From Salinactinospora qingdaonensis (GTDB lineage: Bacteria; Actinomycetota; Actinomycetes; Streptosporangiales; Streptosporangiaceae): 64,000 nt of DNA. Location of the stretch: contig NZ_BAABDD010000003.1 of NCBI RefSeq assembly GCF_039539445.1, positions 248,001 through 312,000 on the forward strand, written 5' to 3'. Under the pieces are notes generated by a model, which ran no database searches, was not told where the DNA came from, and was given only the letters and a program-made list of their open reading frames with translations. Below, in pieces: positions 25,423-34,026 of the stretch; the first letter of the stretch is position 1, and each line of letters opens with the position of its first letter. Made by a program: the position numbers and the translations under genes.

Positions 25423-26580
25423 CTAGCGGAGAGCGGCTTCGTCGGCCACGGCACGCCCGATGACCAGCCGCTGGATCTCGGAGGACCCCTCGTAGATCTG
25501 GAGGATTCGCTGGTCGCGGTAGAGCCGCTCGGCGAGGTTGGGCTTGCAGTAGCCCGCGCCGCCGTGGACCTGGACGGCGACGTCGGCCGCCCGGTGCGCG
25601 GCCTCGCTGGCGTGGAGCTTGGCCATGGCGCCCAGCGTGGCGGCGGCGTCGCCGGCGTCGAACGCGCGCGCGGCGGTGAAGGTGAGCATGCGCGCCGCGG
25701 TGAGGTCGGTGGCCACGTCGGCCAGCGGGAAGGAGATGCCCTGGTTGTCGATGATGGGCCGGCCGAAGGTGGCGCGGCGCACCGCTTCGGCGCTCGCGGT
25801 CTCGTAGGCGGCCAGGCCCAGGCCGGTGGATTGAGCGGCGACGCTGATGCGGCCGGCGTTGAGGGTCTGTAGCGCCAGCTTCAACCCGCGGCCGGGCTCG
25901 CCGAGGACGCTGTCGCGGGGCACGTGGGTGTCGAGTTTGAGGTTGCTGGTGAGCGTGCCCCGGATGCCCATCTTGTCCTCGTAGTGGTCGATGACGACGC
26001 CGGGGGCGTCCTTGTCGACGAGGAAAGCGGTGATGCCGCGGCTGCCCGCCTCGGGGTCGGTGCGTGCGAAGACGACATAGGTCTGAGAAGCACCGCCGTT
26101 GCCGATGTAGATCTTCTCGCCGCGGAGCCGGTAGCCCTCCCCCTCTGGCTCGGCCGTGGCGCGGATGGCGGCGGCGTCGCTGCCCACGCCCTCCTCGGTG
26201 AGGGCGAAGCTCACGGCCCGGCCGGCGGTCATGCCGCCGAGGTAGTGCTCGCGCTGCTGCGGCGTGCCGGCCAGCAACAGCGGGTAGGCGCCCAGGGCGC
26301 AGGCGTTGAGGATGGCGCCGGTGGAGGCGCACGCCGTGGAGATCACCTCGATGACGCCGCAGACCAGCGTGAGGGAGCCGCCCGCGCCGCCGTATTCGGT
26401 GGGCACGAGCAGGCCGGCCAGGCCGCTTTCGTTCAGCGCGGCCACGTTCTCCCACGGGTAGCGCTGGTCGCGGTCGAGTTCGGCTGCCAGGGGCGCGAAC
26501 CGGCTCCGGGCGAGTTCCCGCGCACGTGCCACCCATGCGGCTTCGTCCTCGTCGAACGTGGGTCCCCAGATCACTGCCAC
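25423..26580 (-). CDS. Acyl-CoA dehydrogenase (first gene of the TetR-controlled operon)
   Basis: 385 aa, a complete acyl-CoA dehydrogenase: VSFALTEEGVGSDAAAIRATAE and GEKIYIGNGGASQTYVVFARTD in the middle domain, RATFGRPIIDNQGISFPLADV, QVHGGAGYCKPNLAERLYRDQRILQIYEGSSEIQRL near the end with the catalytic Glu expected in YEGSSE. GTG 26580 follows GGAGAGGAAACGCC. It is first in the minus-strand operon and directly adjacent to the two TetR-type operators at 26656-26696. Confidence 0.9.
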   Translation of the reverse strand: MAVIWGPTFDEDEAAWVARARELARSRFAPLAAELDRDQRYPWENVAALNESGLAGLLVPTEYGGAGGSLTLVCGVIEVISTACASTGAILNACALGAYPLLLAGTPQQREHYLGGMTAGRAVSFALTEEGVGSDAAAIRATAEPEGEGYRLRGEKIYIGNGGASQTYVVFARTDPEAGSRGITAFLVDKDAPGVVIDHYEDKMGIRGTLTSNLKLDTHVPRDSVLGEPGRGLKLALQTLNAGRISVAAQSTGLGLAAYETASAEAVRRATFGRPIIDNQGISFPLADVATDLTAARMLTFTAARAFDAGDAAATLGAMAKLHASEAAHRAADVAVQVHGGAGYCKPNLAERLYRDQRILQIYEGSSEIQRLVIGRAVADEAALR

Positions 26581-26655
26581 GGCGTTTCCTCTCCTCGATG
26601 GGGGTTTCCGTGGGGTGTCGCCGGGCCGCCCCGGGGAGAGCCCCCACCGCCACGT

Positions 26656-26696
26656 CATACTTCGTAGTATGTTGCTCAAACATACCGAGTCGTATG
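26656..26696. promoter_or_regulatory. Two TetR-type operators in the divergent acyl-CoA promoter
   Basis: CATACTTCGTAGTATG (26656-26671) and CATACCGAGTCGTATG (26681-26696) share the arms CATAC-N6-GTATG and are 25 bp apart centre to centre. They lie between the acyl-CoA dehydrogenase (minus) and the enoyl-CoA hydratase (plus). The second site read in reverse, CATACGACTCGGTATG, is matched at 14 of 16 positions at 29130-29145 upstream of the TetR gene. Confidence 0.8.
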
Positions 26697-26742
26697 TGAC
26701 AGTCAAGCCCACCTCCCACCCCAATCCGGCAGGAGATCCGCT

Positions 26743-27519
26743 ATGACCAGCGAACCCGCCGTCGTCCACGAACGACGCGACGACGTCCTCGTACTGCGCA
26801 TCGACCGCCCCGCCCAGCGCAACGCCCTCACCAGCCAGACGTTGGAGGAACTGGCGGCGGGGTTGGACCGCGCCGACGCCGATCCGCAGGTGCGTGCCGT
26901 GGTCGTCACCGGCGGCACGCGCGTCTTCGCCTCCGGTGCCGACATCCGCGAACTGCGCGACACCGCCCCCATCGCCTACCTGCGGTCACGCCGACGCGCG
27001 CTGTGGCAACGGTTCACCGACTTCCCCAAGCCGCTCGTCGCCGCTGCCGCCGGCCCCGTGCTGGGCGGGGGCTGCGAGCTGGCGCTGCTGTGCGACCTCG
27101 TCGTAGCCGCCGACTCCGCGATGTTCGGCCAGCCTGAGATCCGCTTAGGCATCATCCCGGGGGCCGGCGGTACCCAGCGGTGGGGGCGCGTGACCGGACG
27201 CTATCGGGCTGCCGAGGTCGTGCTGCTGGCCCAACCGGTCAGCGCGTGGACGGCGTGGCAGTGGGGACTGGTTCACGAGGTCGTTCCGCGCGAGCGCGTC
27301 GTCCACGCCGGCGTGGCCACCGCAGTCGAGATGGCACGGTTCAGCCCCGCCGCCACCATGGTCGCCAAGTCGGCACTGCGCACCGCCGAGGAGACCGGCC
27401 TGACGCAAGGGCTGGCCCACGAGCGTGGCGGGCTGGCCACGCTGCTGTCCACCGCCGACCATACGGAGGGGACGAACGCCTTCCTCGAAAAACGCTCCCC
27501 CCACTTCACCGGCGAATAG
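26743..27519 (+). CDS. Enoyl-CoA hydratase
   Basis: 258 aa crotonase. Features: DRPAQRNALTSQTLEELA, oxyanion-hole VFASGADIREL, PVLGGGCELALLCDLVVAAD and FGQPEIRLGIIPGAGGTQR, where the Glu residues of GGCELAL and QPEIRLG correspond to the hydratase catalytic pair. It is transcribed divergently from the dehydrogenase operon and shares the TetR operators. GGAG precedes ATG 26743. Confidence 0.92.
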   Translation: MTSEPAVVHERRDDVLVLRIDRPAQRNALTSQTLEELAAGLDRADADPQVRAVVVTGGTRVFASGADIRELRDTAPIAYLRSRRRALWQRFTDFPKPLVAAAAGPVLGGGCELALLCDLVVAADSAMFGQPEIRLGIIPGAGGTQRWGRVTGRYRAAEVVLLAQPVSAWTAWQWGLVHEVVPRERVVHAGVATAVEMARFSPAATMVAKSALRTAEETGLTQGLAHERGGLATLLSTADHTEGTNAFLEKRSPHFTGE

Positions 27520-27709
27520 CCGCCCGCGCTGCGACAGCGCCCGCCCCGCTATGTCTTTCCCCTCATACGAGAGGAGCGCCGGCTTCCGGGCCGGCATGAC
27601 CGGGTCTCGCGTGTACGCAGGGAGCGGGCCGTCTTCCGTCGCGCGGCCGAGGCGCGAGAACTGAATCCCGCGCATATTCGGGGAGCGGAAAAGGTTTCGC
27701 GCCGCTATG

Positions 27710-27737
27710 CGCTCCCTCGCTTCGCTCGCTCGGCAGC
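27710..27737 (-). repeat. Degenerate copy of the dispersed palindrome
   Basis: Only partly matches the family (CGCTCCCTCGCTTCGCTCGC followed by TCGGCAGC); the ATCG steps of the core are lost. It lies just before the 72-bp tandem array. Confidence 0.4.
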
Positions 27738-27814
27738 CTGGGGCCGCGCCCCAGGGAGACGCACCGAGGTAGCACTGCGAACTATCGCCACCGGCCCCAG
27801 CCACCAACAACACA

Positions 27815-28146
27815 CCAACGGCCCCCAGAAACCACCGAAACCACGAAACGATCGCGACAAAAACCCCACCACACCACAACAACCCACCAACGGCCCCCAG
27901 AAGCTGCCGAAACCACGAAACGATCGCGACAAAAACCCCACCACACCACAACAACCCACCAACGGCCCCCAGAAGCTGCCGAAACCACGAAACGATCGCG
28001 ACAAAAACCCCACCACACCACAACAACCCACCAACGNNNNNNNNNNNNNNNNNNNNNNNNNNNNNNNNNNNNNNNNNNNNNNNNNNNNNNNNNNNNNNNN
28101 NNNNNNNNNNNNNNNNNNNNNNNNNNNNNNNCAACGGCCCCCAGAA
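27815..28146. repeat. 72-bp tandem repeat array interrupted by an assembly gap
   Basis: CCAACGGCCCCCAGAA recurs at 27815, 27887, 27959 and 28031, exactly 72 bp apart; after the gap another partial unit starts at 28132 and leads directly into a copy of the dispersed palindrome. The unit contains CTGCCGA, ACGAAACGATCGCGAC and, in reverse, GGTTGTTG, so it looks like a variant of the dispersed element in tandem. True copy number is unknown because the gap lies inside the array. Long frames through it (24-residue periods) are artefacts of the period being divisible by three. Confidence 0.85.
28037..28131. other. Assembly gap (N run)
   Basis: Undetermined bases inside the 72-bp array. The phase of the repeat before and after the gap does not fit the N count, so the gap length is arbitrary. 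Confidence 0.95.
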
Positions 28147-28181
28147 GCTGCCGAGATCGCGAAGCGATCGAGGCACGAGCG
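28147..28181 (+). repeat. Dispersed palindromic repeat copy
   Basis: Consensus copy beginning GCTGCCGAGATCGCGAAGCG and ending GGCACGAGCG, fused to the end of the 72-bp array. Confidence 0.85.
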
Positions 28182-28327
28182 GCGGAAACCCGCCCCATGA
28201 CCTCCGCTGCGCACTGCAACCGACACGCCATCACGGCGTCCACCCACCACCGGCCCGCAGCCTCGTTTGGCGAAAAGCGTGGAGACACGCCCCGCTTCGG
28301 GCATCTGCCAGGAAGGACCCCTCACCC

Positions 28328-29011
28328 ATGACCATCACCCACCTCACCGACCACCAGCGGCTGGGAACGGTCGCACTGACCGGCGCCGGCATCGGCCCAG
28401 ACGAGATCGAGGAGCTGCGCACCGCTCTAGCCGACCTGCGCCGCAACGAGCGCGACGGCCTGATCGTCCAGGCGGAACCGGGCGCGCTGCACGGCAGCCA
28501 CGCGCCGCCGGGGACCGCCCTGGGCGACTGGCTGCGCGCGACAGTCCACCCCGTGCTGCGGGACCTGCACGCCGCCGCGGCCCCCGTGGTCATCGCGGCC
28601 CAGGGCCGGGTGAGCGGCCTTGGCCTGGCGCTGTGCCTGCGCGCCGACGTGGCCGTCGCGGCCGAGGCGGCGAGCTTCGGACTCGGCCGGGCCGACAACG
28701 GCGACTGGTTCTGCGGCGCGCCGCTGCACCGCCTCGCGGGCCTGGGCCGGCGCGCCGCGGCCGAACTGGCGGTGCACGGTCGGGAGGTCGACGCCGCTCG
28801 CGCGGTGGACCTGGGCTTGGTCACCGAGGTCGCCCCCACCTCGGAGCTGCCCGCCGCGCTCCAGCGGGTGGCCACGCGCCTCAACGCGCTACCGCCGGGC
28901 AGCGGGTCACTGCTGGCGCGTTCGCTGCGCCAGGCCGCCCACCTGCCCTTTGATACCGCGCTGCGCTACGACAGCCACCTCGTCGACGCGCTATTGGCGG
29001 GAGAGGACTGA
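28328..29011 (+). CDS. Enoyl-CoA hydratase/isomerase family protein
   Basis: 227 aa, a short crotonase-fold protein. GRVSGLGLALCLRADVAVAAE is the second oxyanion segment and FGLGRADNGDWFCGAPLHRL follows where hydratases have their catalytic Glu; the acidic pair is not conserved, so it may be an isomerase, hydrolase or non-catalytic partner. The first oxyanion loop is also reduced (LHGSHAPPG). GGAAGGA precedes ATG. It lies between the operators and the tetR gene of the acyl-CoA regulon. Confidence 0.75.
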   Translation: MTITHLTDHQRLGTVALTGAGIGPDEIEELRTALADLRRNERDGLIVQAEPGALHGSHAPPGTALGDWLRATVHPVLRDLHAAAAPVVIAAQGRVSGLGLALCLRADVAVAAEAASFGLGRADNGDWFCGAPLHRLAGLGRRAAAELAVHGREVDAARAVDLGLVTEVAPTSELPAALQRVATRLNALPPGSGSLLARSLRQAAHLPFDTALRYDSHLVDALLAGED

Positions 29012-29106
29012 CCACGCCGAACGGCGCCGGGAGCGCACCGCCCGCGCCGGCCCACGGTGGGCCCGGAACGCCGACTTGGCTTGTCCGGCTGTGCAGCCGT
29101 GGGGTC

Positions 29107-29145
29107 CATACTGGAGATACCGACGACGAGGTACGACTCGGTATG
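29107..29145. promoter_or_regulatory. TetR operator(s) upstream of the tetR gene
   Basis: GGTACGACTCGGTATG (29130-29145) matches the reverse of the operator at 26681-26696 at 14 of 16 positions. A half-matching site starts with CATACTGGAG at 29107. Predicted autoregulatory site. Confidence 0.65.
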
Positions 29146-29238
29146 TTCCGCTGTTGTTCTGCCGTCGCCGCGAGCGCCCGTCGCCGACGAGCGGCGCGCG
29201 CCCGCGCCACCAACCCACGCGACCCACGAAAGCAAGCC

Positions 29239-29904
29239 GTGACCTCCCGCTTTGAACCGATGTCCCTCACCCGTCCCGGCGTCTCCGACAAGGGAAACCA
29301 GCAGATCCTCGAAGCGGCGGCCGAGGCGTTCAACCGGCGTGGCTTCGCCGCGACGAGCATCGACGACATCGCCGACGCGCTCGGGGCCACCAAAGGGCGC
29401 ATTTACCACTACTACCGTTCCAAACTCGACATCTTCCTGGATGTCCTCGTGGCGTCGATGCGCGACCTGTTGGAGAAGCTACAGCCGATCCTCACGGACT
29501 CGGAACGCTCCCCTGAACAGCGCCTCTACGACGCCGCGTACATGCACGCCACCACGATGATGACGCGCCGCTCCTTCTCCCGTGTCGCCATCCAGGGGCT
29601 TGAGGCTCCCGTGCTCGCGGAGGCCCAGACCAAGCGCGCCGACGCGGTGAACCTGTTCATCGGACTGCGGGACCGCTATGAGGACGGCTTCGCCGACCTC
29701 GTCGAGCAGGGGCGCGCCTCAGGGGTGTTCCGCGACGTCGATCCCCGCTTGGCCACCAAGCCGATCTTCGGGGCGCTCAACTGGATCAACATGTGGTACG
29801 ACCCCGCCCAGGAGTCGCAGGCGGGGGTGGCGGCGATCGCCGAGGAGTTCGCCGTCTTCATCGTCAACGGCCTGCGCCGCCGAGAACCCGTGCCCGGCCC
29901 GTAG
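29239..29904 (+). CDS. TetR-family regulator of the acyl-CoA cluster
   Basis: About 221 aa. The helix-turn-helix spans roughly residues 18-65 (NQQILEAAAEAFNRRGFAATSIDDIADALGATKGRIYHYYRSK). The ligand domain contains MMTRRSFSRVAIQGLEAPV and NWINMWYDP, similar to regulators of acyl-CoA catabolism that respond to a pathway CoA ester. GTG 29239 is the likely start, ATG 29260 an alternative. The operator upstream of this gene recurs at the divergent dehydrogenase/hydratase promoter, which makes this the probable repressor of the cluster. Confidence 0.85.
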   Translation: MTSRFEPMSLTRPGVSDKGNQQILEAAAEAFNRRGFAATSIDDIADALGATKGRIYHYYRSKLDIFLDVLVASMRDLLEKLQPILTDSERSPEQRLYDAAYMHATTMMTRRSFSRVAIQGLEAPVLAEAQTKRADAVNLFIGLRDRYEDGFADLVEQGRASGVFRDVDPRLATKPIFGALNWINMWYDPAQESQAGVAAIAEEFAVFIVNGLRRREPVPGP

Positions 29905-29981
29905 GGGCAGGGCACGGAGGGCGACCTCGTCCTCGCCCGAGCCTCGGAGATCCGCCCGGCCCGTAGGGGCAGGGCACGGAG
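29897..29981. repeat. Direct repeat overlapping the tetR stop
   Basis: GCCCGTAGGGGCAGGGCACG occurs at about 29897 and again 62 bp downstream. The first copy includes the TAG stop of tetR. A local tandem duplication is the simplest explanation. Confidence 0.6.
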
Positions 29982-30042
29982 ACGGCGGAGCGGCAAGGCT
30001 CGAGGCAGGGGCTCACCGAGCGCGGGCGGCCCCTGCTGGAGC

Positions 30043-30197
30043 GGGTTGTTGTTTTTGGAAAGGGCGGCGAGAGCGGGCGGGGGCGCACGCGGGTAAGCAC
30101 CCCGAAGGCTGCCGAGATCGCGCAGCGGTCGAGGCACGAGCGAACAGAAAACACTCCCTACGGCCGCCACCCCAGCCGTTCAAAAAAACAACAACCC
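30043..30197. mobile_element. MITE-like element with 14-bp terminal inverted repeats and palindrome copy
   Basis: GGGTTGTTGTTTTT (30043-30056) recurs as its exact complement at 30184-30197. Between them lies a copy of the dispersed palindrome (30108-30142) followed by the conserved phrase CCACCCCAGCCGTTC. The same 14-mer begins the related copy at 47371. No coding capacity. A miniature inverted-repeat element or a composite of two oppositely oriented repeat copies are both possible; no target-site duplication was established. Confidence 0.45.
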
Positions 30198-30516
30198 GGC
30201 CGCCATCGGCGCGGGCACGCGCAGCCCTGGCAGCCACGCGGGTTACCGCCGGTAGCCCACGGCGGGACGGGCGGACACGCGCGAACCGCCTCCGGGAAAC
30301 GCCGACCTTCCGCCCAGCGAGACACCGACCCCGTGAAAGCCACGTTACAGTGCGCAATTTATTTAACTGAATTTAATCCATGAGTAGGGCGAACGAGGCG
30401 ACACCTGCGGCGATGCCGCCGTCCACAGATCACGCGATCGGGCGCTGACCTCTTGCGCTATCAGAATCGAAGTGTAAGAGTACGTCAACACCAACGAAGA
30501 CGTGGACGGAGGCCGT

Positions 30517-32049
30517 ATGAAACTATGGCGTTACGTCGCGGTTGCCACCGTGACGGCATTAGTGGCCGCGTGCTCCTCAACCGGCGGGTCCACGAGCGGA
30601 GGAGGTGGGGGCGGGGAAAACGAACTGGACCCCAACGCGACGTTCCGCTTCGCCGACACCCTGCCCATCGACACGCTCGACCCGCACACCTCCCCCGGCG
30701 CGGGCAACAACGTGTGGCTGTTTCCCGTGTACGACCGGCTGATCCACCTCTCCCCCGACGCGGAGCTGGTCCCCGGCCTCGCGACGAACTGGGAGTTCAC
30801 CGACGACGGGACGACTCTGGCGCTGACACTGCGCGAAGGCGTGACGTTCAGCGACGACACCCCCTTCGACGCCGAGGCGGTCAAGGCCAACATCGAACGC
30901 GCCCAGACGGTGGAGGGCAGCGCGGTCAAAGGCGAACTCGCCGTGATCGAAAGCGTCGAGGTCGTGGACGACTACCAGGTGGAATTCAACCTGGCCAACG
31001 TCAACAGCTCGCTGCCCTACGTGCTGACCGGCCGAGCCGGCGCCATGGCCAGCCCCGAAGCGTTCGACAGCCTGGCCCAAGAACCGGTGGGCAGCGGCAT
31101 GTACACCGTGGCCTCCTACCAGCCGGGAACGTCGGCCACCTACGAACGCAACGAGGACTACTGGGACCCCGAGGCTGCCCAAGCGGCCACCATGGAGTTC
31201 ACGACCGTCACCGACTCGCTACAGCGCCTCAACGCGCTCAAAACCGGCTCCATCGACGCCACGATCCTTAGCGCCAAAGATGTGGAGGCGGCCAAGTCTG
31301 CGGACTTCACCGTGGCTTCCGAGCCGGTGCTGGAGTTCTACCACCTGCAACTCAACATCTCCCGCCCCTACCTGGACGACGTGCGCGTCCGTAAGGCGAT
31401 CAACCACGCCATCGACCGCGAGTCACTGGTCAGCGGGCTCCTGTTCGGCCTGGGCGCACCCGCGGTGCAGCCCTTCCCACAGGACTACTTCGCCTACGAC
31501 GAAGAGATCGGCACCGACCACTACGCCTACGACCCGGAGCGGGCCAGGGAGCTGCTGGCCGAAGCCGAGGTCCCCGAAGGCCAGACCATCGAACTAATCA
31601 ACCAGAACGCGCCCTCTTACACCCAACTGTCCGAGGCGATCAAGTCCCAACTGGCCGAGGTGGGTCTCAACGCCGAGATCACACAGACGACCAACTTCGC
31701 CAACTCCTTCTACGTGGAGGGCAACGGCGACGCCGGCGCCATCAACTGGACGGGCCGCCCGGACCCGGCCCAGACCGCGGGGCTGCTCTACACCGAGGAG
31801 GGCTTCGCCAACCCCGCCAAAGAAACGACTTCCGAGGTCGCCGACTTGCATCAGGAGCTGGTGGCGACCATCGACGACGACGAGCGCGAGCAACTGGCGC
31901 GTGACCTCTCCGCACAGATCACCGAGGACGCCCTCGACGTCGTCCTGTACTTCCCGTTCCAAAACGTGGCCTACTCCGACAAGGTCCAGGGCCTGGAGCC
32001 ATGGCTGTCCGGAAAGCTGGAGTTCCGCGGCGTCGGGATGACGCAGTGA
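30517..32049 (+). CDS. ABC transporter substrate-binding lipoprotein (peptide/nickel family 5)
   Basis: 510 aa. Lipoprotein signal MKLWRYVAVATVTALVAACSS with lipobox Cys at 19. The mature protein is a family 5 solute-binding protein: DPHTSPGAGNNVWLFPVYDRLIHL, LVPGLATNWEFTDDGTTLALTLREGVTFSDD, DVRVRKAINHAIDRESLV. GGACGGAGG precedes ATG 30517. It heads an operon with two permeases and two ATPases. In this catabolic neighbourhood the cargo may be an unusual organic acid or ester rather than a peptide; inference only. Confidence 0.92.
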   Translation: MKLWRYVAVATVTALVAACSSTGGSTSGGGGGGENELDPNATFRFADTLPIDTLDPHTSPGAGNNVWLFPVYDRLIHLSPDAELVPGLATNWEFTDDGTTLALTLREGVTFSDDTPFDAEAVKANIERAQTVEGSAVKGELAVIESVEVVDDYQVEFNLANVNSSLPYVLTGRAGAMASPEAFDSLAQEPVGSGMYTVASYQPGTSATYERNEDYWDPEAAQAATMEFTTVTDSLQRLNALKTGSIDATILSAKDVEAAKSADFTVASEPVLEFYHLQLNISRPYLDDVRVRKAINHAIDRESLVSGLLFGLGAPAVQPFPQDYFAYDEEIGTDHYAYDPERARELLAEAEVPEGQTIELINQNAPSYTQLSEAIKSQLAEVGLNAEITQTTNFANSFYVEGNGDAGAINWTGRPDPAQTAGLLYTEEGFANPAKETTSEVADLHQELVATIDDDEREQLARDLSAQITEDALDVVLYFPFQNVAYSDKVQGLEPWLSGKLEFRGVGMTQ

Positions 32050-32149
32050 GGTGGGCGGCGGTGCCTGTCACCACGACCGGCACCGCCGCCGCACCGCTGT
32101 CGCCGGCCCCGACCCGCGAACTGGAGGAAGCGATGGATGTGGTGCAGCC

Positions 32150-33094
32150 ATGGCAGCGCTGATCGGGCGCAGGATGCTCGCCGCGATACCGCTGCTGCTG
32201 TTCGTGACAGCACTGGTCAGCGCGTTCACGGTGTTCATCCCCGGCGATCCCGCCGTATACGTCGCCGGGGAGAACGCCACCGTCGAGCAGATCGAACAGA
32301 CCCGGGAACGCCTCGGCTTCGACGACCCGTGGCCGGTGCGCTACGCCGAATGGCTCGGCCAAGCACTCCAGGGCAACCTGGGCGAATCGGTGTTCAGCGC
32401 CTCCCCCGTCAGCGAACTGCTGGCCGAACGCATGCCGGTCACGCTGGCGCTGACGCTGAGCGCACTGCTGTTCGCGGTCCTCGTGGGGATACCGGCGGGC
32501 ACCATCGCCGCGCTGAACCCCGACCGCTGGCCCGACAAGGTCGTACGTGGTATCGCGACCCTGGGGATCGCCCTGCCCGGCTACTGGCTGGGACTGCTGC
32601 TCCTGCTGGTGTTCGCCGTCTACCTGGGCCTGTTCCCCACCCTGGGCTACACCCCGCTGCACCAGGACCCGCTGGACTGGCTACGCCACATCCTGCTGCC
32701 CAGCGTGGCCCTGGGCGCGCCGGCCGCCGCCGAAGTCGCCCGGCAACTGCGCAGGTCGATGCTGGACACCCTGAACCAAGACTTCCTGCGCACCGCCACC
32801 GCCAAAGGGCTGCGCCGCCACACGGTGCTGGGCAAGCACGCCCTCAAACACGCGGCCGGCCCCATCGTCACGGTGCTGGCCACACAGATGGCGCTGCTGC
32901 TGGGGGCCGCGGTGATCATCGAGAAGGCGTTCACCATCCCCGGCATCGGGGAACTGGCGGTCAGCTCGGTGATCAACAAGGACGTGCCGGTGGTGCAAGG
33001 CATCGTCGTCGTCAGCACCGTGGTCATCGTGGTGACCAACCTGGCCGCCGACATCACCAACGCGTGGCTGTCCCCCAAATCCCAGTCCCAGTGA
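32150..33094 (+). CDS. ABC transporter permease (DppB-like)
   Basis: 314 aa with six membrane helices. DppB hallmarks: LIGRRMLAAIPLLLFVTALVSAFT start, DDPWPVRYAEWLGQALQGNLGESV, and the EAA-type loop with AKGLRRHTVLGKHALKHAAGPIV. ATG 32150 is used although the nearest GGAGGAAG lies about 20 bp upstream. Forms the inner-membrane channel with the next permease. Confidence 0.9.
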   Translation: MAALIGRRMLAAIPLLLFVTALVSAFTVFIPGDPAVYVAGENATVEQIEQTRERLGFDDPWPVRYAEWLGQALQGNLGESVFSASPVSELLAERMPVTLALTLSALLFAVLVGIPAGTIAALNPDRWPDKVVRGIATLGIALPGYWLGLLLLLVFAVYLGLFPTLGYTPLHQDPLDWLRHILLPSVALGAPAAAEVARQLRRSMLDTLNQDFLRTATAKGLRRHTVLGKHALKHAAGPIVTVLATQMALLLGAAVIIEKAFTIPGIGELAVSSVINKDVPVVQGIVVVSTVVIVVTNLAADITNAWLSPKSQSQ

Positions 33095-33126
33095 CCTCGC
33101 CGAAGACGAGAACCGAGGGAGGATGC

Positions 33127-34026
33127 ATGGCCATGGCGCAGACACCGGAGACGGCGCCCACACACGAGGATGGGCGCGCGAGCCGGCGCGACCGGTGGCG
33201 ATTCGCCCGCCGGTTCCTCAGCCACCGCGGGGCCGTCGTGGCCACCGGGTTCCTGGGGCTGGTCGGGGTGGTCGCCGTGATCGGCCCCGCCATCACGCCG
33301 CACGACCCGCTGGCCCAAGACCTGGGCGCGGTGCTGCAACCGCCCAGCGCCACCCACCTGCTCGGCACCGACGACGTGGGCCGCGACCTGTTCAGCAGGC
33401 TCATCGTGGCCACCCGCACCTCGCTGGTGGCGGTGCTGCTGTCCGTCGCGATCGGGGCGGGTATCGGCGTGCCGCTGGGCTTGATCGCCGCCCTGGCCCA
33501 GCGCACCGGCGGCCTGCTCATGCGCGTCACCGACGGCATCATGGCCTTCCCGCCGATCCTGCTGGCCATCGGGGTCATCGGGGTGCTGGGGCCGGGCCTG
33601 ACCCAGGCGATGGTGGCGGTCGGCGTGGTGTTCGTGCCGCGGTTCGCCCGGCTGACCCGCACCAGCGTCCGCCACGTCGCACGCGAGACCTACATCGAAG
33701 CGTCGCGGGTGATCGGCACCCCGCTGCGGCGCGTGGTGATGTGGCACATCCTGCCCAACATCACCGGCCCCATCGTCGTCCAGATCGCCGTGGCCAGCGG
33801 TTTCGCGATGCTGGCCGAGGCGGGCCTGAGCTTCCTCGGGCTGGGCGTGCAGCCGCCCGACTCCAGTTGGGGGGCGCTGCTGGGCCGCGCGCTGCCCTAC
33901 ATCAACACGGCCTGGTGGCTGGGGATCGCGCCGGGCGTGTTCATCACGGCCACCGTGCTGGCCACCAACGTCGTGGCTGACGGCATCGGCGACTCGCTGG
34001 GCCGCGAGACGAGGAGGGACGCATGA
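33127..34026 (+). CDS. ABC transporter permease (DppC-like)
   Basis: 299 aa. N-terminal cytoplasmic stretch, then FLSHRGAVVATGFLGLVGVVAVIGPAITPHDPL, LLGTDDVGRDLFSRLIVATRTSL and the EAA loop VIGTPLRRVVMWHILPNITGPI, all typical of DppC/OppC. GAGGGAGG precedes ATG 33127; the stop overlaps the ATPase start by 4 bp. Confidence 0.92.
   Translation: MAMAQTPETAPTHEDGRASRRDRWRFARRFLSHRGAVVATGFLGLVGVVAVIGPAITPHDPLAQDLGAVLQPPSATHLLGTDDVGRDLFSRLIVATRTSLVAVLLSVAIGAGIGVPLGLIAALAQRTGGLLMRVTDGIMAFPPILLAIGVIGVLGPGLTQAMVAVGVVFVPRFARLTRTSVRHVARETYIEASRVIGTPLRRVVMWHILPNITGPIVVQIAVASGFAMLAEAGLSFLGLGVQPPDSSWGALLGRALPYINTAWWLGIAPGVFITATVLATNVVADGIGDSLGRETRRDA

Noticed and set aside
27815..28146. CRISPR array
   Set aside because: Units are contiguous 72-bp repeats without unique spacers and no cas genes are present.
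27145..28325. Frames with 24-residue repeats across the 72-bp array
   Set aside because: The period is divisible by three so every frame repeats; no ribosome site, N-filled, and antisense to a hydratase at one end.
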